Both the position numbers and the translations under genes were made by a program. DNA of 64,000 nucleotides from positions 32,555 to 96,554 of the forward strand of contig JABVXU010000201.1 of NCBI GenBank assembly GCA_013365365.1. The letters run 5' to 3'. Shown in pieces: positions 1-14,500 of the stretch. The stretch is from Cruorifilaria tuberocauda. Lineage: Eukaryota; Nematoda; Chromadorea; Rhabditida; Onchocercidae. The stretch's first letter is position 1. Each line of letters starts with the position of its first letter. The notes below the pieces were generated by a model. That model did no database searches, had not been told where the DNA came from, and was given only the letters and a program-made list of their open reading frames with translations.

Positions 1-1018
1 ATTTGGTTTACGCAATAGTGAACTATTAAAACAAAATTTCAAAAAATAGCTGTAAATGAGATGAATGAAGAAACAACAATGTGGTTATTATCAATGCTTA
101 TTAAAGCTTAATATTACGTTTAAAGAAGAAAAGAAACTTCGAGCCATTTTCACAATGACATAAAAGAAAATATTCCAATCTACTCTAAACTACTTTGGAA
201 GGATTTAGGAACCCCATGAGCTGCTCCCATTTGTTTTTTATATCAATAGCGCTTCAATGGATAACGTAAATTAGTAAAGAGGATATAAGACGGATGACTG
301 TAGCTCTGCCACTTTGTTAGGTATGTGTTCAGTCTCGTAGTAATGTAAATCTTACTACAAATGAATGTTTAAAATTTGTAATGATGATTTAACCATGACT
401 TTAAAAGGAGATCTCGCATTTTGGACTCTAGTGTTTTTGCAATGCTCTGAAAACAAAATCTAGACATTTTTAGTAAATTAATTTTAATTTGTTAAAGTTT
501 CCTAAGCATCTACATCAATAATACACAAGCGAAGTCGTTCATAACAACGAGGTTGACAGTAATCGAGTACTGATGTGATACTTACAAAACAAGGAAACAT
601 TAATCACAAAATTGAAGCGTACATGAAAAAAAGGTTGACTCAAAAAGATGACTACAAAACAATGATAAATTTTCCTGTCAAAGGCAGATGTCATCAACTT
701 GGTTAAGTGGGCCGAGCTTCGTGACAAATTGATGATAGCTGGGGAAAGCACAACAGATTCAATTTTCAACTGAAAAATAACTGTTCAAACTAAAACGGTT
801 CCTCCATATTTTACTTCCAACTTCTGTTTAAAATTTCAACTCTATATCTATAGAAACTTTATTTTTAAATGAATCATAATTAAAGAAGGTTAATAAAAGA
901 TGGCTACGAGCTCAGCGTCAATAATTATGTCAGCATATTTATGATTATTTTAATTTCCTACGAGATAAATTAAGGAGAAAATCCTAATTCTAAATCCATA
1001 TACCTGAGTTAGAGTAAT
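1..1018. other. 3' flank of the Y-box gene, no further gene seen
   Basis: This AT-rich stretch lies downstream of the minus-strand Y-box gene. A minus-strand AATAAA at 858-863, about 155 bases past the stop codon at 1019, is a reasonable polyadenylation signal. Short ORFs here, such as 539-769 on the minus strand, lack splice-bounded structure or recognisable domains. I found no other gene. Confidence 0.5.
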
Positions 1019-2451
1019 TTATTGTTCAGATGATTTTATATCTGGACGCTCATTTTCTTTGCTTTCGCCATCAGAAGTCGGATGAATATTGTTTTCGGCT
1101 TCACCATTCATGACATCAACATTGCGGGCCCCTCGACGACCCCTGCCTAAAATTTATACATCAGGTACATGTATTTCTTCTCATATTTTCGTACCACTTT
1201 TTAATTCGGAAAATGAAGTGAAAAAATCTGTACCTCCACGACCACGTCCGCGGCCGGTTTTTCGTGTAACGTTTTCACCACCTAACTGGTCCTCTCCTGT
1301 GGCCTCGTGATCCCCTTCCGATGCACGACGACGCTGTCCACCACGACCACGTCCTCGTCCACGGCCACGCCCGCGTCCACGACTACGGAACCCCCCACGT
1401 CCTCGTCTCCCGCCCTAAAAATATCTTTCTGTCTTAAACAGAAAATATAACCAGTTCCATTTCAATTAAAACTACCCATTTATCATGTTCTACATTTTTT
1501 TATTGAATGCATAGCATGAATATTGATCTATTCCGAATTTCTCGAATTCCTCACTTCATCAATATCGCCACTTTCACCATCAGCTCTATCACCTTCAGAG
1601 TTTGCACGTCTCGCTCCACCTCTACCCGGCCGGTAAGCACCGTAATAGAAACGCCGACGATAAGCTCGTCCTCTTCCTCGCATGTCGCTTTTATCAGCTG
1701 CATATCTCGAGCCTTCTACGTTACCACCATTTGGACCGGTAACATTTGCTGCTTCCGGGCCTTTTTGTCCCTCTACCACATCAAATTCCACCTAAATAAA
1801 GATGATTTAATCTTATTCTGGTTTCATCACCGAATAACGTCATCGACTTGAATTATGCTTACTTTTAATATGCAAAGTATTAAAACTATCAAATAATCCT
1901 ACAGTGATAGCTCGTTGCTAACGAAAGTCTTACTATCCTCTATCATTACAGAATTTACTGATTCAAAAGACTATAAAAATAAATGAATAAACACACTTTT
2001 TCGCCATCGCCTAGTGATCTCAAATACTTGTTTGGATTGTTCTTCGTAACAGCCGTTTGATGAACGAAGATGTCATCGCCTGTATCAGCGCGGTTTATGA
2101 ACCCATAGCCGTTCTTGACGTTGAACCTCAAAAATCCCATAACATATAAATGCAATAATAAGAAATATAATGAAAGGAACGACCAATGTAATAACCCTAA
2201 ATTCTAACATGCAATTTAAGCGTGCTCACCACTTAACGGTGCCCTGTATGTGACGTGCAACGATTCTCTTGCCGTCAATGTGGTTTTCGTCATTCAAGGG
2301 CGTTTCAATCTTCGGCTGCTCGTAATGGCCCTCCGGCTTCTGCAACATAATTAATCTCTGACTAGATCGGAGTGAACAAAAACTATTCCTCAAAATATCA
2401 TGAAATTTACTTTGTTGAAATGAAAGTACTTACGTTGTTGGTTTCAGCCAT
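1019..2451 (-). CDS. Y-box / cold-shock-domain RNA-binding protein (CEY family)
   Basis: Six exons on the minus strand: 2434-2451, 2230-2339, 1997-2126, 1555-1791, 1234-1414 and 1019-1146. All have GT-AG ends and matching phases, giving 267 residues from the ATG at 2449-2451. The cold-shock domain spans roughly residues 37-112: [17 protein letters not shown] carries RNP1 (NGYGFI), [10 protein letters not shown] carries RNP2 (IFVHQ), and [19 protein letters not shown] completes it. The C-terminal part is rich in Arg-Gly and Gly (about residues 125-225), with a second RG block before an acidic tail. Family knowledge: Y-box proteins bind mRNA in cytoplasmic mRNPs and control translation and stability; RG tails add RNA or protein contacts. 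The frame stays open upstream of the chosen ATG to an acceptor at 2506-2508, so the first coding exon may be 2434-2505 and an earlier start may exist. Identity is secure; the exact start is not. Confidence 0.93.
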
Positions 2452-5169
2452 TTCAGATGGTACGGCTTGCGGTGGTTGTTGCACCAGATCTTCTTGCTTA
2501 AGCGGCTGAAGAATTTGAATTATCTACGTTTACCAAATTTTTATTTCCTTTTTTCAATTCATAAATATAACAAGACATGAATTATATCATCTTAAATAAT
2601 TCAAATTTTCCGATAAATGTAAAATAATTCAATATTCCTTACCTAATCTATTTTCATATATTTCATTTTATTATAAAAATTGATTAATTAAAATAAATAA
2701 TAAAGCAAAAAAATTGGCTGACAAAATAAACTTATTGATCTACGAGGAAAAATGAATCAAATATGGATGATATCGATTAAAATGAATTAGCCTAACAATA
2801 AACAATGAATAAATCACCGATAACTAACAACAACAATAACAAAAAAAACCTTTCAAACTGATTGCTTGCATTATTAGCAATCCTAATTTGCAGCATATAT
2901 CGAATCAAACTAACCCACTGATCAAAAACCACACAATTCTCTCTACTCTTCAATTCCCTCTCTTGTCTCGCTCCCCCTCTCTTCCTCTCTCTCTCTCCTT
3001 TTCTCTTACCATTACTCTCCCATTTCATCCTGATCATTCCTCCTACCTCTCCTTTGTTTTTCTCTCTGCTCCCTCTTTCTCAATCGATTTCATCTAAACC
3101 ATCCAAAACAAAAAAAAAAAGTCAATCCGCATGGCATTTCATGGCTTCGGCCTTTTCAGTTTAAATCAAAAAATTTTCTTTATTTTCAAATTATCATTCA
3201 GTGATGATAATATTCAGCTTATCAATGATATATTGCTCTTATTTTTTGTGCGTTATCATATGTTATCTTTGAATGATAATTCTTTTTAGTGAGAGTATTA
3301 CCCTACACTATCCTATCTTTTCTACTCTCTACTCTATTTGTAACATCCTCTAACAGTTACATTTGTATTTATTACTGTCCTCCATCTTTTCTGTCCCATT
3401 TCTCAACCCAATTCCTAAAATCGATAAACAATTGATGCTTTTTGATACCTTCATTTGTCCAATCTTTGATTCTAATGAATGACATACCAAAATCGGCCAT
3501 TTGATCATCTCATCATTAAACGTCAATATCATTCATTGCTGTTATTAATTATTCAATCAATACTTTGTATTTCATTAAATTTTGCTAATTTTAAATAATG
3601 CAAAGATAACTAACTACATTTTTACATATTTGAATATATTATCATATTATTAGGTTAATTAAAAAGTCAGTTATTAGTAGTTTGAATTATACAACAAAAT
3701 GCATAAAAATCCGTTTAGCTTCTCATTCTAAATTTAGAATTCAAGGGAACTAAAATCATTTTCTTTATCGAAATATAAATTAAATCAAGCAAAACTAAGA
3801 TTAACATAATTAATTTAAAGATAATATTTGCCAATGAGAAAAAAAATGTTTAACGGAAATAGTTGTTTCGCTTCAGTCGAAAATGAATAATAGATCAAAA
3901 TTGAATGAAAGGAATGTTTAGGAAATAGCTATTCAATTGCTCATCGAAATCTCGTCCAAATATAAAAAATCCTTTTGTTAATTAAGAGTACCTGTCTGTT
4001 TGGTTATTTTTAGAAAAAAGAAAGCTTTTCAATTTGATAATAAATATTATTTTAGATTTTGAAATAAATTCGGATAAATTAGTCGAAACTCAATGAATGT
4101 AAAAGTACGTTTTATTTCTTCTTCAATTTACCAAGTTAAAGTTGTGAAAAAAATCAATTTTTCCATTTTCTTTTCTTTTTTCCCTCCTTCCTTTTCCTTC
4201 CTCTCTGGAAAAAAATAGTATTTAATTTGAATTTCTCAAACGCTAAATTTAAATTTCTTACAAATATGTACTATTTTCCAAAAAAAAAAAAAAAAATTAA
4301 TTTTTGCAGCAGCATATATATGAGTTGCAAAAAAGGAGAAAAAATTTCCAAGGAAAAAAGAAAAAGAATTGATATTAAAAAAGAAATTTCTAATATTCCC
4401 TTAGAATTAGCAACTAATCAAAGAAAATTTTCTTTTCCTTTAATTACAAAATTTTTTAAAATTAAATAAAAATTATAAATTCATTCAGCTAATTTATAAC
4501 TCTTCATTTCTTATCCATTAAAAATATTAACATCTAAAAGGAAGAATCAATTGTATAAATAAAAAAAATACCAGGAAGAAATAAACCGGCATTATTAATT
4601 TCTGATGTTTTAATATGACTGTACAGAATCGAATCCTCGTCTCAGAAATTAAAATTGACTTCAAATATGACAATATAATCTGAGCAAAGGGAAGAATAGA
4701 CTGAAAGCTTTCTTTGATAAACTTTGCTTAAATACCCTAAAATTATCTCATTTTCCTTTATAAAATTCTATTCTATGTGTTTCTTTAGTTAAATTATTCA
4801 AATTATGTCAAAATAGTCAAATTTGCATAAATCAAATTTATTCATAAGAAAATGGAAAAATTCACGGAAATTGTAATTATCGATAAGTCTTATTGCTATC
4901 AATGCTATTGATTAGAATGACATGATTAAATCATAATGAAATGATCGATAGTGAAGAATGATAGACAATCAGTCTACCGCTATCATCTAACATAAATATA
5001 TAATGTTTACTTTACACCATAGTGATAAACAACCATATGCATTAACAACTATTTAACGTTATATTAAGGTAGAAGCTGAAGATGACTACTAGAAGGAACA
5101 GTTAGTTACTTTATTCCTCGATAATATGACCTGACCTCATTATGATGATTGATTAAAAAAAGAGAGGAC

Positions 5170-6021
5170 AGTAGGATGACTGTATGTATGCATGTATCTA
5201 TGTGTGCGTGTGCGTGCGTGTATATGTATGCGTTGCATGTGCGTGCGTGCATATGTATGCGTATGCGTGCTTGTATGAAAATAGAAGAGAAAGAATGCGA
5301 AGTTATGTGAAGTGTTCTGTTAGGAATGTAGAAGCAGAGGCAAGACGATATATGATAAGTGTAAAATGTTAATGAGATGAAAGAATGAAAAAAAGGAAAC
5401 GAGAAATCCTTGAAGTTTTTTTCCGTTCTCTTTTCCTCAACTCAACAAAAGAATTAAGTAAGCAAAAAGTGTAGAGATAAAAGGTCAACAAGTTATAATT
5501 ATCAGCCAAAGCTGAGAGAGAGAGAGAGAGAAAGGAAAGATGAAATGCAAAAAACAGAAAGAGTTTTGTGGCTTCAAAAGAAAATAGTAGTGTCATACTA
5601 AAAGAGAACAAAGTCTATCTCTAAACTTTTTTTACACCATTCCACTTATTTTCCTATCAACCGATCACGTTACCTCTAAACACTTCACTTCACTTCCCTT
5701 ACATCTCCCTATTACAAATATCATAACAAATGAATTTCCATAGGTATGAGTATGTGTGTAGGTATGTATGTGTGCTGTGTATATTATGTATGTGTGTGTA
5801 TGTATGCGTATCTGTGTTGTATATATATACATGTATACATGTGGTTGTATGATATGTGTCTGTCTTGTATGTGTGCTGTGTGATATGTGTATGTATACGT
5901 ATGTGTGTGCATGCGTGTTATGTGTATGGTTATATTTATGAGTTATTTCCAGAAAAGAAAGAAAAATTTGTAATATCATTTTTTTGAAACAAATATCATA
6001 ACAAGTGAATGTGTATGAGTA

Positions 6022-6053
<32 letters not shown>

Positions 6054-6300
6054 CCTGTCTGTGTGTGTGTGCCTGGCTGTGTGTGCATGTGTGGCTGTTT
6101 AGTATTTTTCAAAAAACAAAAAAGCAAAAAGTTTTGAATTTTTTCAAACAAATATCATAGCAAATGATTTATATGTGGGCATATGTGTGATGGATACGTG
6201 CACGTGTGTGTGTACGTACGTGTGTGTATGTATGTGTTGGCTGTTTAGTACTTATTTTCAAAAAAGAAAAAGTTTATAATTTGAATTTTTTGCAAGATTA
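5170..6300. repeat. TG/TATG-rich microsatellite block with a locally triplicated unit
   Basis: Long runs of TG, TATG and TGCG occur at 5184-5270, 5740-5930, 6010-6090 and 6175-6240. The last three are embedded in a repeated unit that starts near 5715, 5990 and 6152 with 'aatatcata[a/g]caa' and ends in an A-rich segment; 'ggctgtttagta' precedes that segment in the last two copies. The open frames through it are a consequence of the repeat. Confidence 0.75.
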
Positions 6301-7654
6301 AAACGGTAAAAATTTTTCAAGCGAATAAATTGGATGGGATCATTAACATTATCAAGCAAGGGAAATTAGTTTAGTCAATTGAAAAAAAAAAGAAACAAAA
6401 TGCATTGTATTTTAATAATATGAATATTGAAAAAGAAGAGATTGAGAAAAAAGTGAAATAAGTAAAGGAAAAATGAAATTAGAGAAAGGAAGAAATATTG
6501 ATAGATTATTTAAATAAGCAATGATTATGACGTATCTTCACATTTGTGCACATAAGAGAACGAAAGCGAACGTTCATCGGAAAATGCTTTCTAAAAATTA
6601 TAAAAGAATTGTCGAGAGAGAAAGAAAGAGTGAGGGAGAGAGAAAGAGAAGTAGAGGAAAAGGAAAGAGGAAAATTTTGAGGAGCATTTTTGATGTTAAA
6701 TGAGAAAAAGGGACAGAAGAAGTAAAGGAAAGAAGAAAAAAACCGAAATAGATAGATGCGAAATGAATTTGCATAATTTAATAAATTAATATCTTCCTGC
6801 TCTACTTTTCTTTTTTTTCATCTCTAACATATTTGTTTGTTTTTTTAACAATCCTGAAAATATTGCCCTTTTTCTTTCCCGTCGGAGAAGAATTTCGAGA
6901 TTTGATATGATGCAAAAAAGAATAAAGATACGGGAAAATTCGAGATTCTTCATATGACAGTTAATATTTTCTTTCTTTTCCTTTCTTTAAAAACGTTTAA
7001 AGTCTTTTTTTATTATTTTCATTTCATTTTTTAAGTTGCGAAATATTCCTTTTTATCATTTTATATTAATGACTGAAGCCATTATTGATTGAATTATGTT
7101 TTTAGAAATTGTAAAAGTGATGGAAGAAAGATGAACAAATATTGCTGTTGTAGTAATTAATATTTCTCATATTTTTATCATTTTTAGATTTTGAAAAAAT
7201 TGACTAAAAAATATTTGGAGTCATTGAAAGATTTCATAAATTACTTTTTAAGAGTTTTAATTACTTAAATAGTATTTCGTTTATTTTTGCTGTGGGTGAA
7301 AAGCATTGATGCATATTAAACAGAGCCTTAAAGGTAACTATGGTCACTAAGGTTTCTGTTATTACTTACTCTTTATTACTTCTTCTACTTTAGGATTTAT
7401 TGAAATATCAGTGTAGTAAGTAGGGAGCAAAAAGGAGAAATGGAATTAGAAATAATTCAGGAATAAGATCTAGTAACTTTTTTCTTTTTAGCTGTAACTA
7501 AATCTTTTCATCTTTATAAATGAATTAATTAGCAATTTTGTCTGTTTAATTTAATGATAGATCAAACATTCTTATGATAAGTACCAAGTATATGATTACT
7601 AAGTATATATGCTATTATATGGATTATTCCGGATGTTACAAATCATTTCAGTAA

Positions 7655-7755
7655 TATTCCATCCTGAATAGATCTATTAAACGGAGCCGAAAATTTCTCG
7701 CTTTAATAGTTTAAAATTTCAATTTCAATTTAATAGATCCATTCTGGTTGGAATA
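7655..7755. repeat. Imperfect inverted repeat, 27-nt arms
   Basis: The arm at 7655-7681 is complementary to the arm at 7729-7755 with about four mismatches, separated by 47 bases. The whole could fold into a hairpin or be a short remnant of a foldback or MITE-type element. No coding capacity was seen. Confidence 0.5.
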
Positions 7756-8559
7756 ATATATAAATATGAAACATGCAAGCATGCAAGATAAAAGGGCAAA
7801 TGCTCACATAATTGTAGCATAGGATTTTGAAAGCAATAAAATAAATTCATGTAAGGCAGAAATGAATAAACGAGAAGAATGATTGATATTCAAGAACGGA
7901 ACAGAATAACATGCAAAATTTTTAAAAATGAAAAAAAAATATAATGCTTTAGCAAAATTTTGTTCGATATCATCCACTCATTCTAAATAATCTCTCACTT
8001 CCCATTATTGATTCTCTATATTGGAGAATCCATTTAGAGATTTCGGAAAACTGGAATTCCTTTCTAAATATTTTCCAGAAGTTTAAAATGAAAACTGGAA
8101 GATCTTTTTTTTTAAATAAATGATACATGAAGGTTTTAGTTAGCAGATTTGTTATGTAAAAATTACACTAATCTTTAAAATATTCAAAAGTGCTTTTTTA
8201 TTTCAGACATATTCCCACTCTGCTATTCTTCTTTTCCGTTCTTTTCTTTCCGTAATACTCAACAGATGAGAGCACAAAAGAGAAAAGAAAAAAGAAGAAA
8301 TAGAAGCGATTAAACTTGAACAAAAAAAAACAAAACAAAGAAAAGTAATTGAATTAAACAATTTAAAATCACATTTTTTCTTTTTCAACAAAATATGAAA
8401 TTTTATCTCTGGTAAAATTTTCCTATTTTCCGGATTAGATTGTAAATAATATTGAAAATTTTAGAAATATAAAATAAAAAGATTACCTACCTCAGACCGC
8501 GATATAGTTGAATTTGATAGTCCTATGATTTCTAAATTTGATCTGCCAAATGAAAGTGA

Positions 8560-11500
8560 TCAGTGGCGTTGCGTGCTTGCTCGGATTTGGTACTGAATGA
8601 AAAATTAAGTGAACGGGAAGGTTTATAAATTAGCGGGCGTATAGTGAAAAGAATTATGACCAATTGACCATTCGATTGTTTGACCCTAGCAATAACTGGA
8701 AATCGATAACTTACATATTGTTGTTATATTCATACTTTTTTATGTAAATCGATAGATGAATGACATGACCTCATTTAGCATCTTCATTTTAAGATTTTCC
8801 ATCAAATGAGATGAAATATTTTCTTTTTTTACTTTGATCTCATCCATAATATCTCTTCTTCTATCTTTCATAGTTAGTTTCCTAAGAAATGATGAAGTTT
8901 TGATAAGTAATAGTAGTAATGGTAATGGGAATAAAGTTGACAATAATGATAATGATAGTTGTAAGTTAAAATGGTAATAACAATGATAGGAGTGATTATA
9001 ATGAGTTATTTAGTAAGATGAATACTAACTGTAGCATCTGCAAAGTATATAACAAGACTAAAAATGAATTTGAAGGAATTGAAAGAAAGGCAAATGAAAA
9101 CTATAAATTGAAGAATTTGAAAAAATAAGAAAAAACATTAGATAGCATTGAAAGCGAAAATAAAGATTGAAGAATAAATGACTCGACTCATAACCGACAA
9201 GTCTAGAAATTTGCATATTATGGATGCATGAGCAATTTTCAGAAAAGAAGTGATACAATTGATCCATCGAATAAAGGTCTATATTTTTTAATAAGAAATA
9301 TAATACTAAACACATTATCACTTCAATCAATTTTTGAATTTGGAATTTCTCAGATATCTTTGTTGCTTAGATTATATGTTTCAGGGTGATGAAATGATCA
9401 AAAGATTTGCTAAAATAATCACTTTCATAATCTATCAAAAATCTTTATTTATATTTTTGAAAGCTTATTGTTATGCAATTTAAAATCATTCGTACTTATA
9501 CAAGTAATACTTCATGCGTTTCATTTCCATCGTTCTTGCATTTGATCAATGATTAAGGAGTGAAAAAAGGCAAATATCGAGGAATCATTCTATTGATTCT
9601 TAGGTTAACTCTTTTTTGAATTACTTTTCATAAATTTAATTCCATAAATTTATCATCAAAACTTGAAATAGCAGGAAGAATTTCGAGATGTGAGCATTTT
9701 TATTTGTTCAATCATACGTATCATTTTTGATAAGACAAAGAGAATGGAAAAGATTTGTATGCGCATGCATATTTATCATTTATCAAATCTTTGGGTATCG
9801 AAATTGTATGATTTTTTTAAAGTAAAGTTAAATTTTTCGCAAACATATAGATTCAGTTTCAAAATTTGAAAAAACAAAGAAATATCAAAATATTTCATAG
9901 AGTATTATGATAAAATTATCAAACATAAATCATTTATCAGTAAGAGATTAAAAATGCACTAATAATATATCTTCAAAATGTTCTCTAAGAATTTGCAACA
10001 TTGCTAATGGAACTGTTAAAAACTTGCCTTCAATTGATAATTAATGATCACATAAGAGACAAGTAGAAATGATATTATAAAGAATAATCTTCAAATATTT
10101 TTTCTACTGCAAGTAACAGACAGCAAAATTATTCATAAAATCAAAAATGACAATAACAGGAACTATTTTCATTATAAAAATTGAATTTGAATTCATTAAC
10201 CTTTAATAAATTCTAATAATTCATTTTACATTTTAATAAGAAAATTTTTGTTAGTTAACCAATACAATATATGTGCTCATATTTTTGTCGTCGACAATTT
10301 GATGACATAAAATATTAATAATGGAAATTGTAATAATAATAACAACAGTAATAATAACAATTATAATTAATAATAATGAATGAATAAATAATGCACATGC
10401 ATAAACGGTTGCTATTAAATTTCGACGTTAATCATTTGCTAGAATTATCCGTTTATCAGGAAAGTATGCTTATCAGTGGTAGCAAACATGCAGGAGAAAT
10501 AATTAAAACGAATTTTCAAATTTGAATAAATAATTAATTGTAAAGGAAATGCTGACAAGTCAAATAAAAATTAAGGTATTTTATTTCGTCCATACAGGTA
10601 AACTGTGAGAAATAAGCATAAATGAACTTTTGAAAACTGATTATTGAATTTCTATCTTATCAGTGATACTTTAATGAAGACTATCAATCTTTCTCATCTT
10701 AATTCATATACCGGCAATTGCTATAATACAAATTTATATCCCAGAATTTTAACTATTTATTCTCTGGGAGATATCGGCGAATGAAAAAAGAACAGTAGAC
10801 ACATAAAGCCTACAAAAATCGCATAAATCCTAAAATAAATTTTAACTAACAAAAGAGAAGAAAAGTTCACTTCTTACAATTATTAATGAATTTATTAATT
10901 AATTTCAGTACTTTTTTCTCTTGAAAAGCAACGTATAATGAATTTAATAAATATTTTTCATGAAATGCAAAAAATTTGAAATTTTTTTTACAGTGATTTT
11001 CTTCATTGAAAAATTTCTCTAACTAAAATTACTGAAAAATTGATTATCAGATTGATTATGTGAAACAAACAAAAAAAAAAACTGATTATCGATGAAACAA
11101 TGTGTCTAGTTAACAATTCAAACTGCAAATGCATCAATGTATTAACGAATTAAACTGATAAACAACATGACGACTAGTTGAAGGTTTTTTTTTTCAGTCA
11201 ATAATAAATGTTTTTTATCATGAAAGAAAGTGATAAAATGCAGCCAATCAATAATTTATATCCTTTACAACATAACCGTTCACTACGTTGATAAATTGAA
11301 TCTATTTGACTTGATTCACGTTTTGAAAAATCAATATTGCAAGATGCTGGTAGAATAGGCCATTTAATCAACAACATATCATATATCGCACTACGACTGA
11401 TCCAAAATAATCGATTGATAAACTGAAATTTTAGTTAAGACAAAATTAAAACGCAGATGTATAAAGCATGAAATATTAACTTTTATTTAAGAGATTAATT

Positions 11501-14500
11501 ATTAAATTATTGAATATTTTGAAGTGTTATAGTTGAGGAGATATTTTAAAAGTTATTGAGCATTAAGTATTATTTAATATTGTGTCATAGATTATAGATT
11601 ACTTTTTTCGATCAATGAAAATAATCATCTAATTTACAATTTTATTTGAAAGAAAAAATCAAATAAAAAAATTTTATGAGTTATTTTATGAAATTAACAA
11701 GTATTTTTATCTAAGATATTAAAATTATAAACACAAACATATTGATTAGTTGCGAAATTTTCATCAAATGTTGTTATTCATAAATAACCAAATGTCGATC
11801 AAGTATTAATAAATAACCAAGTATTGATCAAATATTAATAAATAGTTAATTATTGATTAAATAATGATAAATAATTTGTGATTAATGAAGTCAGCTTACA
11901 TTTTCACTGTTTTTTCCGCAAAGATAGCCATAATTTCGAATGCTACAGTCAGCAAATTTATCCATACTTCTGAAATCAAAAGAATAAAACATAGTATAAA
12001 AAAATAATGGATTACTCTTAATTATTCTTTTCTGCTAAAGTTAGGTTTTTAGAAGTTTTTAAAAGTTTGAAAAAATCTTTCGTTCACAATTTAAGAAGAA
12101 TAACTTACTTTTTTGTTTATTTACAAATCATTATTTATTCAAATTGCAAAATGCTCATAGTTTTCTGTAAAAATTAAGAATTTAAACTAATCAATAACTG
12201 AATAGACTAATTCACAATTCTATTTTTGTAATAGCATAATTAAGAATTAACTAATTATACTATTTAAAATGCAATTCAAGAATTCAAGAACTAACGTGCA
12301 TACTCTCTGAAGAGCTGTTGGTGACACATTCATTGCTAGAAATTTGATTCGTTCACGTAACTCATAACTTTGTTTACGACAGTTTGACGTCAAATTGTTA
12401 ATATTCACTCGCCAACACGGAAATTGTGCTTGCAGTACTAAAATTTATTTATTTCTTTACTTATTAATTATTTCATTTATCAATTTAGTTTTTTTCCAAA
12501 TTCATTTTTCGATTTTATTTGTTTATTCATTTTTCTTCTCTAACTTATTCGTTATTTCTCTTTGGGTAATTATTATTCATTTTTGCTTCACTAGAGAAAC
12601 TAAATTACTGAAGAATAGCGAAATATATAAATTGAAATTTATGTGAATGATAAGTTTGATAGTGATAAAACTGATAAGTTCCAACTGAAAGCAAAAATTT
12701 CTTGACTATGATTACGACTATTTTTTTAACAATTTTAATACAATTCTCGCATATTGCAGTTGATGAAATTAAGCTGAATTCTAATTAGTTTTTTTATAAA
12801 TTTCGTTAAATTGAATTTAAATTTAAAAGGAAAACATAACGAATTTTAAAAGGAAAATTTCCGGCAATCAAATTTTATTTTCGAATAATAAGAAAAAATG
12901 TTTTACATGGATTATTTTGATTTTTTTTAAATCTTTTAATAAATTCTATTCAATGAATTTGAAATTCAGTAATTCAGTTTGATGGTTATTCTGGTCAATC
13001 AATTTTAGAGCACAAAATGGAATTTAAACTTTCCAATAACTTCGAATATTACAACAACTATTATTTGAAAATAAACCTAAAATTCAAATATTCGAAATAA
13101 ATTAAACAAATCAATCAATAAAAATCTATTTGTTATTTCATATATTTTAATCCAAAATTGTTTTTTTTTAATAAATGAAAACAATTAGCTTTTATTGATC
13201 AAGAATTCATGGCTTAATAAATTTCAGTCGAATAAAAAATTTTCATAATTTAGAAAGTTCAAATTCATTCAGAAATATAACTGATGGAAAGATCAATCTC
13301 AATTAGCTTTTACCAACAAAAAGAATTCATGGATTAATAAATTTCAGTAAAATAAAAAAATTTCACAATTTAAAAAGTTCAACTTTCAATTTTATATGGA
13401 ATATAAACAATTACCATGTAAATTCAAACATATTTCTCGCCACGGTAAAAGTCCCAATTCCAAAATTTTTCGTTCATTTGTTTTATTACAACGAGCAAGA
13501 CATTCAAGCAATAAATCATTACTCCTAAAAATTATTCCACAATTATTTATCTCGCTTTTCTGAAAAAAAAAAAAACAAAACGAATTATTTAAAATAAAAA
13601 TTCATTTTGAATTTAATTATAATCTTAAACTGAAACAAAATTTTTTCATTTTATAAAAGAAATTATTGAAAAATCAAAAATCATTTAAAAGAAAAAAATG
13701 ACGCGAAAAAAAAAACTCTTTGAGAAAGTCCCTTAAAGTAACAAGAGTAATTTTTTTTGTCTTTTTTTTTTCGTCATCAAGAATTTTTTCCATTTCAAAA
13801 AAAAAAGTGCCATCACTAATAGCGCAATTTACACCAGAGCATCAATCACTCATTAGATAAGATAATCGTTAATCATCACTAATCCATGCTCCACTCTGAA
13901 CTCGAACGTTAATCCGATTTTATGAATGCGACGGCATAAGTGCTTCGTCAATTTCAGTGCAAATCATCAAAGATGCTATCCGATTGATCATAAATCATTA
14001 ACACACTTGTTATCATTGATGTGATAGATGGAATTTATATTACACTAATAAATATTTACTCACTTATAGCTAAATATTTTTCTTTTTTAAATTTTAAGTT
14101 TAATAAATTGAAAAATTTCAAGTGAAATAAAACAGATACGATTATTTTGATCTTTTTCTTATCATTATTATTCTTTTATTATTAGTAATTCAAATAAAAA
14201 GAAAAAACAGTTAAATAATTTTAAAAATTGTTATCCGATAAATGCTCAAATTTTTAATTTCTTTTTTAATATTTGAAAATTTGAAAAAATTCGCTGATAA
14301 GATTAATTTGAAAAATATGAGATTTATTAATTCGAATAACTTTAACCGTATCATTCATGTCTTAGATATATTTTATCAGTAATATAGGATTGCTTATCAA
14401 AGTTTCATTTTTTTATACATTTAGAAAAAGTGGAACATTTTTATTTGTGAAAAATTAACGAAATAAATTAATTCTAACGAATATTTCACATTTTATAAAG

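Larger units (their letters stand above)
2506..8559. other. 5' flank of the Y-box gene and AT-rich intergenic DNA
   Basis: No convincing exons were found here. A pyrimidine-rich tract on the + strand at about 2938-3090 (GAGA-rich when read toward the Y-box gene) is the most promoter-like feature. Low-complexity purine tracts lie around 4310-4370 and 6600-6740, and a TG-rich repeat at 5170-6300 is listed separately. The ORFs in this span come from these low-complexity tracts. Confidence 0.5.

Noticed and set aside
1528..1851. Large overlapping ORFs on the + strand over the Y-box exons
   Set aside because: They are shadows of the minus-strand RG-rich coding sequence.
5665..5979. 104-residue minus-strand ORF (His/Thr/Tyr-rich)
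   Set aside because: It is a translation of the TG/TATG microsatellite and has no family resemblance or splice context.
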